A stretch of 32,608 bases of DNA from assembly GCF_030530965.1 (NCBI RefSeq), contig NZ_JAUMTY010000008.1, positions 16,403-49,010 on the forward strand. The letters run 5' to 3'. A program made the translations under genes and the position numbers. This DNA is from Corynebacterium sp. (GTDB lineage: Bacteria; Actinomycetota; Actinomycetes; Mycobacteriales; Mycobacteriaceae). Below, one piece after another: positions 8,605-15,785 of the stretch (its first letter is position 1; every line of letters begins with the position of its first letter). Under the pieces are notes generated by a model. It saw nothing but the letters and a program-made list of their open reading frames with translations. It ran no database searches and was not told where the DNA came from.

Positions 8605-9030
8605 CGATCCGCAACCTCGGCGAAGAACACCAAAGAAAAATGCCGTGACCTCTTGATTCAGGCACCAACGTGCAGTACCGCCGATTAGACACCTCACTAT
8701 ATCCACCACCAAGCCCGCCGAGACTAGTCGCTGGCGCGCCTATCCGGTGGCGTTATTCCTGGTGTTAACTTCTCTTTGGCCGAAGTTGCTGATAGGTGAG
8801 CAGACGCACGTATCGGGCGTTTTAAGGGGTTTGCGCGCCATATCCACAGTCGTCGTTTTCACACACCGTTTTTCACGTTGATCGTCGCTAAGTCGCTAAT
8901 CATGGGCTATGTCTTTTACCGTGCCAGTGGGAGTTTTACAGGTTTAAAACTTTAAGGACGCCGTAAACCTGTACCCTGCAACACTCAATAGTAAAGTGCC
9001 CCTGAGCGTTGAGGGACAGACCTAATCTAG
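8605..9030. other. 426-bp gap with no convincing gene; contains an inverted repeat
   Basis: No open frame here has a plausible start and product. The only clear structure is the 10-bp inverted repeat at 8937-8973 listed separately. The gap ends at the truncated HicB-like frame. Debris from gene loss is the simplest reading. Confidence 0.45.
8937..8973. repeat. 10-bp perfect inverted repeat, 17-base spacer
   Basis: TACAGGTTTA at 8937-8946 is matched by TAAACCTGTA at 8964-8973. It lies 58 bases upstream of the HicB-like remnant. HicB-type antitoxins usually autoregulate by binding inverted repeats in front of their operon, so this may be a surviving operator. It has no following T-tract and the spacer is long for a terminator loop. 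Confidence 0.5.
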
Positions 9031-9231
9031 GTGGATATCAACCAATACACCTACCACGTGTCCTGGTCGGAAACTGACCAAGAATGCATCGCCACCGCCG
9101 AGCTTCCGTCGCTGCCATCGCTAGGTCTAGATCCCGACTGCCACCCCGAACACGCACCCCCAACGTCATCTTCCTCATTGAGGTGTACCCCAACGGGACA
9201 TGCGGGCGGAGGCTCCGCGCATTTTAGTTAG
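9031..9231 (+). pseudogene. Truncated HicB-family antitoxin
   Basis: The first 33 or so residues (from GTG at 9031), DINQYTYHVSWSETDQE and then ELPSLPSLGLDPD, follow the usual start of actinobacterial HicB-like antitoxins (Y-x-Y-x-V-x-W-S-x-x-D-x-E...PSL). After that the frame turns into Pro/Ser/Gly-rich sequence that does not resemble the family. Neither of the other two plus-strand frames restores the expected helical continuation or the C-terminal DNA-binding domain. No HicA toxin gene is adjacent. The stop overlaps the end of the convergent VOC gene by four bases, so the rest of the gene was probably lost by a deletion joining it to that gene. Confidence 0.6.
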
Positions 9232-10070
9232 CCGAAAATATTGTCCCCTTCATGGGGTTCCTCCACATGCTCCGGAGCCTCGCATACTGTCAGCGCAGCG
9301 CCAGTGGGGTCCGCCAGGATCGCGATCTGACCGAACTCGGTGTTTTGCGGCTGGACGATGATGTCCCCACCGCGTGCCTGCGCGTACTCGGCGGCGTCGA
9401 CAATGTTCTCGACCCCGAAATACGTTGTCCACCGGGACCTCGACGCGTTCAACTCGGCGGCTCCTTGCTCCCCGGGGAACCACACCCCGGCGTAGGCGCC
9501 CCCTTCGCTCACGGCAGTGATGACCGTGTGGGCTCCCTCCCCGTGACGCATGGTGTTCCACCGCGCCACCTGCGTGTAATACGTTGCGACGTCATCGATG
9601 CTCACCCCGTCGGGGAGAATGGCCGCGAGCTCATGCCACACTGGCGTGCCTGGCTCCCCGCCAGCAATGAACGGCTCCGACGCCGGATGGATGAACCCTA
9701 ATTGTGCGCCGACGATATCCGTCGCGGCCACCATCGGCCCCCGCGGCCCGTCGACCGGCTCACCGGCCGTTCCACCGTGTTCGCGAGATCGATCGGCTAC
9801 CGCGCGAACGTCGTCGGTAAGAAAAGAAAGCATCCATTGGTTCGGTTGATGCTGAGCGGTGCTACCGATGTCTGATGACACCGGAATGATGCCCGCGATG
9901 GGCATTCCCTGCTTGCGTGCGTAGTAATAGCCGCTGCTGTTTGAGCTGTTGTCAGCGCTGTCGATCTCCCAGCCGAACAAGCCGCGGTAAAAGTCCGAGG
10001 AGCGCTCGAGGTCGTAGGTGCGCAGTTCGTTCCAGAAGGGCATGCCTTCACTAGCGAAAAAGGCGGGCAT
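9228..10070 (-). CDS. Two-domain VOC (glyoxalase/bleomycin-resistance fold) protein
   Basis: A 280-residue protein with two VOC modules. The first starts PFWNELRTYDLERSSDFYRGLFGWE (about residues 10-34) and ends near GAQLGFIHP. The second starts PVWHELAAI near residue 142 and ends QIAILADPTGAALTVCE. This repeated layout is typical of the actinobacterial 260-280-residue VOC family, members of which act as dioxygenases, lyases or binding proteins; the substrate cannot be told from sequence. The start at 10070 is chosen because GGAGG lies 8 bases upstream and the ATG overlaps the stop of the S4-domain gene (TAATG). A GTG at 10085 would sit inside that ribosome-binding site. The two genes are therefore translationally coupled. 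Confidence 0.88.
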   Translation of the reverse strand: MPAFFASEGMPFWNELRTYDLERSSDFYRGLFGWEIDSADNSSNSSGYYYARKQGMPIAGIIPVSSDIGSTAQHQPNQWMLSFLTDDVRAVADRSREHGGTAGEPVDGPRGPMVAATDIVGAQLGFIHPASEPFIAGGEPGTPVWHELAAILPDGVSIDDVATYYTQVARWNTMRHGEGAHTVITAVSEGGAYAGVWFPGEQGAAELNASRSRWTTYFGVENIVDAAEYAQARGGDIIVQPQNTEFGQIAILADPTGAALTVCEAPEHVEEPHEGDNIFG

Positions 10071-10363
10071 TACATGTTCCTCCACTTTTCCGGGGCGAAG
10101 TCATCGTCGGCGGTGGCTTCATCGAAGTAATCGTCCTCGTCATCGGGGCCACCCACTTCTGTTCCTATAGAACCAATAGTGACGACGTCACCGTGGTGGA
10201 GCGTGTGCCCCCTGTGGGTTTCAACCTGGCCATTGACTTCGACGCGGCCCGCGGAAATCACTTCCTTTGCCTCACCACCGGTTTCAACGAGGCTGGCCAG
10301 TTTAATGAATTGGCCGAGCTTAATTGACGAATCGCGAATAGCCGTCACCGGAAAAGAACTCAT
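10070..10363 (-). CDS. S4-domain RNA-binding protein
   Basis: A small cytosolic protein of 97 residues. The core IKLGQFIKLASLVETGGEAKEVISAGRVEVNG, followed by THRGHTLHHGDVV, is the compact S4 RNA-binding fold seen in YbcJ/YaaA-type proteins. The C-terminal third is acidic (DDEDDYFDEATADDD). The ATG at 10363 is preferred to an upstream start at 10384: TACACT lies six bases before it, a good -10 box placed for a leaderless transcript, and there is no Shine-Dalgarno. The role is probably RNA or ribosome binding; the partner is unknown. It is the first gene of a two-gene unit with the VOC protein. Confidence 0.85.
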   Translation of the reverse strand: MSSFPVTAIRDSSIKLGQFIKLASLVETGGEAKEVISAGRVEVNGQVETHRGHTLHHGDVVTIGSIGTEVGGPDDEDDYFDEATADDDFAPEKWRNM

Positions 10364-10402
10364 GCCGCTAGTGTATGCGAGCACGTGCGTGTGGCGGGGA
10401 TG

Positions 10403-10424
10403 ATGCCGCGCCGGACTACGGCAT
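10403..10424 (-). terminator. Possible stem-loop after the 75-codon membrane protein
   Basis: ATGCCG at 10403-10408 pairs with CGGCAT at 10419-10424 around a 10-base loop. It lies nine bases past the stop of the small membrane protein gene, which is transcribed leftward. No T-tract follows, so it is at best a weak or Rho-assisted terminator. Confidence 0.35.
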
Positions 10425-10432
10425 GAGTGTGT

Positions 10433-10660
10433 TTAAGCTTTTTCATTCTGCCACCGTTTCCGAGTCCACTGCCCTATAACGGATCCAATTGCTACAGAGG
10501 TAATAGTTGCGATGATGGCGAAAACCGTAACGCGGTTCTCGACGTTCAGCGCACTGAGCAACAACCACTCAATGACCATAACGCCCACGGCGATGACCAG
10601 GGCTAAGAGCATTGCTCGAGTAATCCGCTGCGCGGGGGGATGGTTGGATTGGTAGCTCAT
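10433..10660 (-). CDS. Small two-helix membrane protein, unknown
   Basis: The protein has 75 residues from the ATG at 10660, chosen because AGGAAAGGA ends eight bases upstream; in-frame ATGs further out (10669, 10741) lack this. The N-terminus is polar (SYQSNHPPAQR). Two membrane segments follow, about residues 17-39 and 47-66 (LLALVIAVGVMVIEWLLLSA and VTVFAIIATITSVAIGSVIG), then a basic tail (TRKRWQNEK) expected in the cytoplasm. I recognise no family. It is one of three unrelated tiny membrane proteins within 1 kb, each with its own ribosome-binding site. Confidence 0.6.
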   Translation of the reverse strand: MSYQSNHPPAQRITRAMLLALVIAVGVMVIEWLLLSALNVENRVTVFAIIATITSVAIGSVIGQWTRKRWQNEKA

Positions 10661-10881
10661 AGTACGCATCCTTTCCTGTCCGTCTCTCCTATGTGTGGTG
10701 AGGCCGGAAACCCGGTGGGTGACATTTAAGGCAGTAGCCATCTCTGATGTACATGCTAACCAAAAACCTTTCGCAAACTAACTAATTTAATATTCGGTAG
10801 CCTATACTGTAGTCCTGTGAGCAGCTGACTGCCACTAACCGGCAGCCGTCACCTAGGGACACTGAGGAAGGAAAACCGTTA

Positions 10882-11148
10882 ATGAATAATCGTACGAGCG
10901 CTCAAACATTTACGAGCAGTAATATACGTCGGTTCATATTCGTTCTAGCCTTGGTGTGCCTTGTATTCGCGACTGTTTTTTCACAATCCGGATGGGTCCA
11001 TGACAATTACGTTAAAATTGTGTATCCGTGCATGGCGATAGCATTAATTAGCCTCTTTGCATCAAAGGAAAGGCTGAACGTTAAAAATGTAGTTGTGGCG
11101 CTTCTTATTGCCGTCGCTGTTATTGTGAGTGTTTCTCTTGCTGTTTAG
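10882..11148 (+). CDS. Small hydrophobic membrane protein, unknown
   Basis: An 88-residue protein. A polar, Ser/Thr-rich start of about 15 residues is followed by three hydrophobic stretches: RFIFVLALVCLVFATVF, IVYPCMAIALISLFA, and VVVALLIAVAVIVSVSLAV at the very C-terminus. GGAAGG about 10 bases upstream supports the ATG at 10882. A TATACT sequence at 10803-10808 is a plausible -10 box. The gene is AT-rich and divergent from the 75-codon membrane protein gene. No known family; host-membrane or immunity roles are open guesses. Confidence 0.6.
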   Translation: MNNRTSAQTFTSSNIRRFIFVLALVCLVFATVFSQSGWVHDNYVKIVYPCMAIALISLFASKERLNVKNVVVALLIAVAVIVSVSLAV

Positions 11149-11263
11149 CTTGTGGTTTTAATGTGCGCAAACGGCGTGTGATAGTGGCCGGCACCAAGAT
11201 GTCACTTCCTCCAGACATGGGCAGGCCCCGCGCACGTCTCCTACAGCGAAGACGAGTGGACCG

Positions 11264-11443
11264 CTACCGAGCCCATCCTCGTCCTGTTTTAGACCGATTT
11301 ACCAGGTAGGTTCCTATAGCAGTGATGAGGAGAAATATGACTCCTCCCACAACGGAATGATGGGCAAACCCTAGATAAAGAGATATAGCTACCCCGAAAA
11401 AAAGAACAACAATGGCGTTTGGAGAAATTTTTCCGCGGTTCAT
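11264..11443 (-). CDS. Tiny two-helix membrane protein, unknown
   Basis: The protein has 59 residues from the ATG at 11443, fixed by a strong GGAGG six bases upstream; an open frame extends further to 11518 but has no such site. After a short basic N-terminus come two membrane segments, roughly IVVLFFGVAISLYLGFA and VVGGVIFLLITAIGTYLV, separated by a short HHS turn, and a basic C-terminus (NRSKTGRG). The layout resembles many small stress or immunity membrane proteins, but I cannot name the family. It is convergent with the 88-residue gene. Confidence 0.6.
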   Translation of the reverse strand: MNRGKISPNAIVVLFFGVAISLYLGFAHHSVVGGVIFLLITAIGTYLVNRSKTGRGWAR

Positions 11444-12439
11444 GTCTTCCCTCCAACGGGATGGCTTATGGCCATTGAAGAGGCCTAGCATCCACGGCCA
11501 CACGGCAAGGGTGCCCACACAAACGAATACGCTCTAATCAATCGCCCTCAGTGAAAAGGATAGTCGAGGTATTAGCTCTACTCAATAGAAAATGAGTAAT
11601 TGCGTATCAATCAACGAATTGATGTCCAGACTGGAGCGGCGTTCATAAAATTATTTTCTTAGCAACCTCGAAGACGCCTGCCATTGACACCGACACTATG
11701 AAGAAGCAGCCGCCCTCCCCAATTTCGCCACTTGCCTCACCTATCCCCTGTACCAACGACAGAACTCCGCTATAGCCAGACCCTCATCCTGCCGCATGAC
11801 GAAATGCTGCCACCCAACCGAGAATCCGATGCCGGCTGTGAGGTACGACCTCGATGAGACCATAAATTAATGCGCCTAAGTGGGGCTGCGTGGACACATT
11901 GGAGATAACTAAAAACTAGTGCTACCCATCTTCCGACGTATCCTTTGTGCTGCACCTAACCTCAGTAACTATTCCTCTATAGCCCTACCTTGATGTGGTA
12001 TATCTTTGCATACGAGGTAGCTTTAAGCGCTTGCTCTGGATAAATCGTGATTCGGGCCAGATTGTAAGTTCCTGTCACGAATAGCGGCAGCATCCGCTGC
12101 TACCGCAATTGCCTTGAGAGCGACACCTGTCAGTGTGCAGATTCACTCTGCCTGGAGATTCGAGTTTTGAACTCCGTTGCTGTCCAGACACTGGTCAGTA
12201 TGGGTTTTAAACCCCATCGATGCTTTTCCACACGGGCCGGCTCCTACAGGCGTTCACGTTGACCGGGGGAATAATGATGCTTTAAGAGCAAGACGCACTG
12301 CGCGTTTGTTGCGCACGTTATGAACACCAGAAATAGTCCATTTTCTACATCCGCTGCACAGTACGAAACGGGATCGCTCAACTTCGGCGTTAGCCCAACG
12401 TAAAAACTCGCAGAAAGATCGCCAAGGAAATATAAATCT
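11444..12439. other. Nearly 1 kb without a convincing gene
   Basis: Short open frames exist on both strands (for example minus 12244-12513), but none has a ribosome-binding site or a recognisable product. Visible structures are GCAGC/GCTGC (12087-12100), a GGGTTT-T-AAACCC palindrome at 12202-12214, and a TGCGC/GCGCA stem at 12299-12315. TTGACC at 12259-12264 with TTAAGA 17 bases later is a mediocre promoter candidate for the ABC exporter. The stretch looks like decayed DNA plus a long leader. Confidence 0.45.
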
Positions 12440-14092
12440 ATGACGATTAGTTCTCTCCTTCGAGGTAATGCCGGGCTATTAACGCTAGGCCTCGCTCTTT
12501 CATTATGCGCCACCGCAACAACTCTGCTTTTGCCCGCACTCGTCAGCCAGCTTCTGTCTAGCGTGAGTGAAGGTAATTTCTATAAGTCGCTTACACCACT
12601 ATTGCTGACGCTTCTGGCGACATCAGTGTTTACAGCCTCGACCACCTATGTGACTTCTATTGCGGCAGATCGAGCTGTCCGTGACATGCGCAAGAAGATC
12701 ACAGATCATCTTCTCTATTTGAAAATGAGCGAATTTGAGAAAAGAGGGGCTGGCAGTTTCACTAGTCGTATTACGTCGGATACCTCGATCGTCAGCACCG
12801 CCTTTTCGTCGACGGTCATCGACTTTGTTGGTGGCTTCACAGTCATCATCGGTTCGCTCGTTTACATGGCGGTTGTGGACTGGAAGTTACTTCTCGTCGT
12901 CATCGTGGTTCTCCTGATAGCTTTGGTAATCATCGTGCTCGTTTCGAGTTCCCTCCGGAGCCTCTCATCGAGAGTGCAAGATCACCTCGCCGCCTTGGGA
13001 GATATATTGCAGTCGGCTCTATCGGCATTCCGCACGATTAAGGCCTTTCGGTCTGAATCGAAGGTTGCTAGAGACATATCCGTTGAGATTGACCATGCCT
13101 ACCGGCATCGGCGAAAAATGAGCTTTGTCGAGGCCGTCCTTGAGCCCCTCAGTACGGTCGCATCGTACTTAGCGCTCGTCACGGTTGCTCTCGTCGGTTC
13201 GATCCGATTGAACAACGGAGATTTATCGGCAGAGACCCTTACTATCTTCGTTACGGCTCTATTTCTAATGCTTGCTCCCGTTGCGCAGGTAACCCAGTCT
13301 TTTGGCACCTTATTCGAGGCTAAGGGGGCTCTGGAACGAATCGACGATCTTTTCAGCCTCGATATCGAAAATCGGGATGAGGATGGTTTCACCCGCTCCC
13401 GTGATGTCAGCGTCGAAGGTACCGTTGAGTTTGAATCTGTCTCTTATGTTCGTAACGGCCAAACAATCCTGAATAGCGTATCCGCAGCGATTAAACGCGG
13501 TGAAAAAGTAGCACTCTCTGGAGTATCTGGAAGCGGAAAAACCACTTTGTTCGGACTTATCCTACGTTTTTACGATCCGTCCGCCGGCAACATTCGTGTG
13601 GGTGGCCGTTCCCTCAAAGACTGGTGTATGCGGGATTTGCGGAAGACGATAACTTATGTCGAGCAAGAACCTGACCTACTGCCGACATCCCTAAGAAACA
13701 ACTTAATTCTAGGAACAAATAATGCTCCCTCGGATGACACCCTAATCACCTTGCTCGAGCAATTCGGGCTAGATAAATTCGCCAGTTCCGACGGCTTGGA
13801 CCGCCCAGTGGGATATGACAACAGCGGTCTATCAGGAGGCGAGCGTCAGCGGGTAGCAATCATCCGTGCAATCTTGCAAGACTCGTCGGTCGTCTTGGTC
13901 GATGAGCCAACATCAGCTCTTGACACAAGTTCAGCAGAGCTGGCAATGGAACGTCTCCTAAACATTGATGCGACAGTCATCTTCACATCGCACGATAGGA
14001 ATGTCATTAAACGAGCGGACCGTGTTCTACGACTTGCCGATGGCAAACTTGTCGAACACGTTTCAGCGAACGAGAAAGCAATTAAAGAATAA
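12440..14092 (+). CDS. ABC exporter, fused membrane and ATPase domains
   Basis: A 550-residue half-transporter of the type IV (MsbA-like) exporter family; it should work as a homodimer in the membrane. Six membrane helices occupy about residues 10-285. The ATPase domain follows, with Walker A GVSGSGKTT at 361-369, signature LSGGE at 464-468, Walker B VVLVDEP at 484-490 and the switch His518 in TSHD. All catalytic residues are intact. There is no N-terminal peptidase domain, so it is not a leader-cleaving bacteriocin exporter. AAGGA lies 11 bases before the ATG. Such proteins export lipids, drugs or modified peptides. No partner half-transporter or biosynthetic enzymes are next to it, so the cargo is unknown. 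Confidence 0.92.
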   Translation: MTISSLLRGNAGLLTLGLALSLCATATTLLLPALVSQLLSSVSEGNFYKSLTPLLLTLLATSVFTASTTYVTSIAADRAVRDMRKKITDHLLYLKMSEFEKRGAGSFTSRITSDTSIVSTAFSSTVIDFVGGFTVIIGSLVYMAVVDWKLLLVVIVVLLIALVIIVLVSSSLRSLSSRVQDHLAALGDILQSALSAFRTIKAFRSESKVARDISVEIDHAYRHRRKMSFVEAVLEPLSTVASYLALVTVALVGSIRLNNGDLSAETLTIFVTALFLMLAPVAQVTQSFGTLFEAKGALERIDDLFSLDIENRDEDGFTRSRDVSVEGTVEFESVSYVRNGQTILNSVSAAIKRGEKVALSGVSGSGKTTLFGLILRFYDPSAGNIRVGGRSLKDWCMRDLRKTITYVEQEPDLLPTSLRNNLILGTNNAPSDDTLITLLEQFGLDKFASSDGLDRPVGYDNSGLSGGERQRVAIIRAILQDSSVVLVDEPTSALDTSSAELAMERLLNIDATVIFTSHDRNVIKRADRVLRLADGKLVEHVSANEKAIKE

Positions 14093-14115
14093 CCCGGTTA
14101 TTTCGGGAAGGCTTT

Positions 14116-14146
14116 AGCGCGTCGTTCACATGGATATCCTCGCGCT
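14116..14146. terminator. Possible stem-loop between convergent genes
   Basis: AGCGCG at 14116-14121 pairs with CGCGCT at 14141-14146, followed by TTTGA on the plus strand. It lies between the ends of the ABC exporter gene and the convergent 57-codon gene. The 19-base loop and short T-run make it weak. Confidence 0.3.
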
Positions 14147-14154
14147 TTGATACC

Positions 14155-14328
14155 TCAGGACAGGTAACTATCTGGAAACGCCTCATCACCAATGCTTACT
14201 GGGCTACCCGGACGGGAAGAGCCAAGGTGTTCCCCAGTAAACGGCTCATCAGACTCTTGAATCCTGGCCCACTTTTCAAGATCTTCGTCCGTAAAAGAAG
14301 TTTCGTTGCTAGCTTTCCATGTCGTCAT
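14155..14328 (-). pseudogene. 57-codon gene resembling the N-terminal part of a ribbon-helix-helix antitoxin
   Basis: ATG at 14328 is preceded by a near-perfect GGGAGG six bases upstream, so it is very likely translated. The product starts MTTWKASNETSFTDEDLEKWA and contains GEHLGSSRPGSPVSIGDEA, then stops 7 residues later. From memory this follows the N-terminal half of actinobacterial CopG/BrnA-like antitoxins, which continue after the Gly-x-x-Ala block into a DNA-binding ribbon-helix-helix; that part is missing. No toxin gene is next to it. A GATAATAC sequence at 14395-14402 (minus strand) is a plausible -10 box. It may be a genuine short protein rather than a broken one; no neighbouring enzymes suggest a modified-peptide precursor. 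Confidence 0.55.
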
Positions 14329-14612
14329 AAAAGCCCTCCCCCTCTGAGTGTTTCGTGTCCCCCTTCGCGTGAGAGATGAGCCGAACGTTGTCAGTATTAT
14401 CCTGGTTACCTTTCGGAACGCGAGAGTAAAACGATTATCTCCATCCGGGGCTCTCTTTGCAGCTACGGAGATTTATGCACGACATAATAGTGAGTTGTGT
14501 GAGACAGTGTGTGACGTAAACCCTCTGTTAAACACTAGTGAATAATATCGTCATCTCCGGTAGACGTAGAACCCTCACATTCGGAGAGCCCAGCACACAA
14601 AGGATCACACGC
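14329..14612. other. Gene-free spacer upstream of the 57-codon gene
   Basis: The stretch between the 57-codon gene and the SdpI operon end contains the leader and likely promoter of the former. The only long open frame (plus strand, from 14348) has no ribosome-binding site and no recognisable product. Confidence 0.4.
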
Positions 14613-14647
14613 GTATAAGCGCCGTCCTGAAAGCGGACTACTTATAC
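14613..14647 (-). terminator. Stem-loop overlapping the stop codon of the SdpI-like gene
   Basis: GTATAAG at 14613-14619 pairs with CTTATAC at 14641-14647, with an inner GTCC/GGAC pairing around TGAAAGC. The stop codon (14642-14644) lies inside the upstream arm. There is no T-tract after it, so it may be a non-canonical terminator or an mRNA 3' stabiliser. Confidence 0.4.
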
Positions 14648-15031
14648 CCCGTCCGCGTCCATGTGGTCATTGATCTCCTTGGCTGCGTTATTGGCGGCTA
14701 CAGCAGCCCAGCACATCCCACCAATGATCACGGCATAGCCAAGCACTCCACAAGTGACGACCACGACGCTCATTTCACCTCCGAAGAAAGAAGACAAGAG
14801 AAGTGCTGCTGTAAGAATTAATGCGACGATGCCCGTTCTTTTGAGAATCGGTGCTGCTGCACGGTGTCCAACATCCCAACCTTCGTCAGACTTTTTCGTT
14901 TCTGCCGTTCTGATACCGATCGCCGAGTTTCTCGGAACCTTTCCCGAGACCGCATTTTCGGGGATGGTCAAGCACAGAATACTCACGATCACAAGACCAA
15001 CCGACGCGATCAAAGCTGCTACCACTGGCAT
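14642..15031 (-). CDS. SdpI-family membrane protein (immunity-like)
   Basis: A 129-residue protein with three membrane segments (about residues 1-23, 67-83 and 88-113). Between the first two is the family hallmark: Asn35, then GIRT at 39-42, Trp52 and His56, in NSAIGIRTAETKKSDEGW. In Bacillus, SdpI protects the producer from the SdpC toxin and also acts in signalling; many relatives are of unknown role. GAGGA five bases before the ATG is a good ribosome-binding site. It is the last gene of a three-gene unit behind an ABC permease and ATPase, 26 bases after the ATPase stop. That arrangement suggests defence against, or sensing of, membrane-active peptides. No SdpC-like toxin gene is nearby. 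Confidence 0.82.
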   Translation of the reverse strand: MPVVAALIASVGLVIVSILCLTIPENAVSGKVPRNSAIGIRTAETKKSDEGWDVGHRAAAPILKRTGIVALILTAALLLSSFFGGEMSVVVVTCGVLGYAVIIGGMCWAAVAANNAAKEINDHMDADGV

Positions 15032-15057
15032 GTTGTTCCTCTTGTCCTCTCACTCAC

Positions 15058-15777
15058 TTATCTGGATTCGATTGCGGAGAACAACGACGCGGCTGTCGGC
15101 GAAACCAAGTTCCTCACGAGCTTTCCATCGGAGATGACGACTGCCCTGTCTGCCTGAGCCGCAATTTCCAGGTCGTGAGTAACCATGATCACCGTTGTAC
15201 CCCGAGACGACAGCCGAGAAAGCTCACCGATCACCACATTGGTGGACGATGAGTCGAGCGCACCGGTGGGCTCATCAGCAAAAAGAACACGCGGTCTGAC
15301 AAGGAGGGCCCGAACGATCGCCACACGCTGCCGCTGACCACCTGAAAGCTGTGCTGGATAAAACTTGAGCTTGTCGCCGATCCCGAAACGCTCAAATTCT
15401 CTCCGGATGTCTCTCTTGGAGACTCGTTTCTTCGAAAATTTTAGGCTTAACTCCACATTTTCGAGTGCGGTCATGGAGTCGATGAGGTTGTAATCCTGGA
15501 ATATGAAGCTAGCATTGCGTCGGCGTGCACGGCTACGATCATTCCTCGACATAGAGCCAAGGTCATTACCGCAAAGTACTGATTTTCCGGAGTCGAACGT
15601 TTCTAATCCAGATATGCAATACAAAAACGTGGATTTCCCTGAACCCGACGGCCCAACTATCGAAACAAATTCGCCCTCCCCCGCGGAGAAATTAATCCCC
15701 TTGAGAATTTCATCATAATCCCGTCTGGTTATCTGGAAGGATTTCTTGAGGTTTGAAACCTCTACGAGACTGCTCAT
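15058..15777 (-). CDS. ABC transporter ATPase, LolD/MacB type
   Basis: A 239-residue cytoplasmic ATPase. Walker A GPSGSGKST at 42-50, Q-loop Gln94 in FIFQDYNL, signature LSGGQ at 144-148, Walker B VLFADEP at 164-170 and His201 are all present. The DEPTGALDS run after Walker B is typical of the LolD/MacB/FtsE group, which drives mechanotransmission through FtsX-type permeases rather than ordinary transport. Its ribosome-binding site GAGGT overlaps the stop codon of the permease gene and the start is 8 bases beyond, so the two are translated together. The expected substrate class is membrane-active peptides or lipoproteins. Confidence 0.92.
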   Translation of the reverse strand: MSSLVEVSNLKKSFQITRRDYDEILKGINFSAGEGEFVSIVGPSGSGKSTFLYCISGLETFDSGKSVLCGNDLGSMSRNDRSRARRRNASFIFQDYNLIDSMTALENVELSLKFSKKRVSKRDIRREFERFGIGDKLKFYPAQLSGGQRQRVAIVRALLVRPRVLFADEPTGALDSSSTNVVIGELSRLSSRGTTVIMVTHDLEIAAQADRAVVISDGKLVRNLVSPTAASLFSAIESR

Positions 15778-15785
15778 TATAAGAT

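Noticed and set aside
12244..12513. 89-codon minus-strand frame upstream of the ABC exporter
   Set aside because: It overlaps the exporter start in antisense and has no ribosome-binding site or recognisable product.
14155..14328. 57-codon product as precursor of a modified peptide exported by the neighbouring ABC transporter
   Set aside because: No modifying enzyme or leader peptidase is near, the transporter lacks a peptidase domain, and the sequence fits the start of an antitoxin better.
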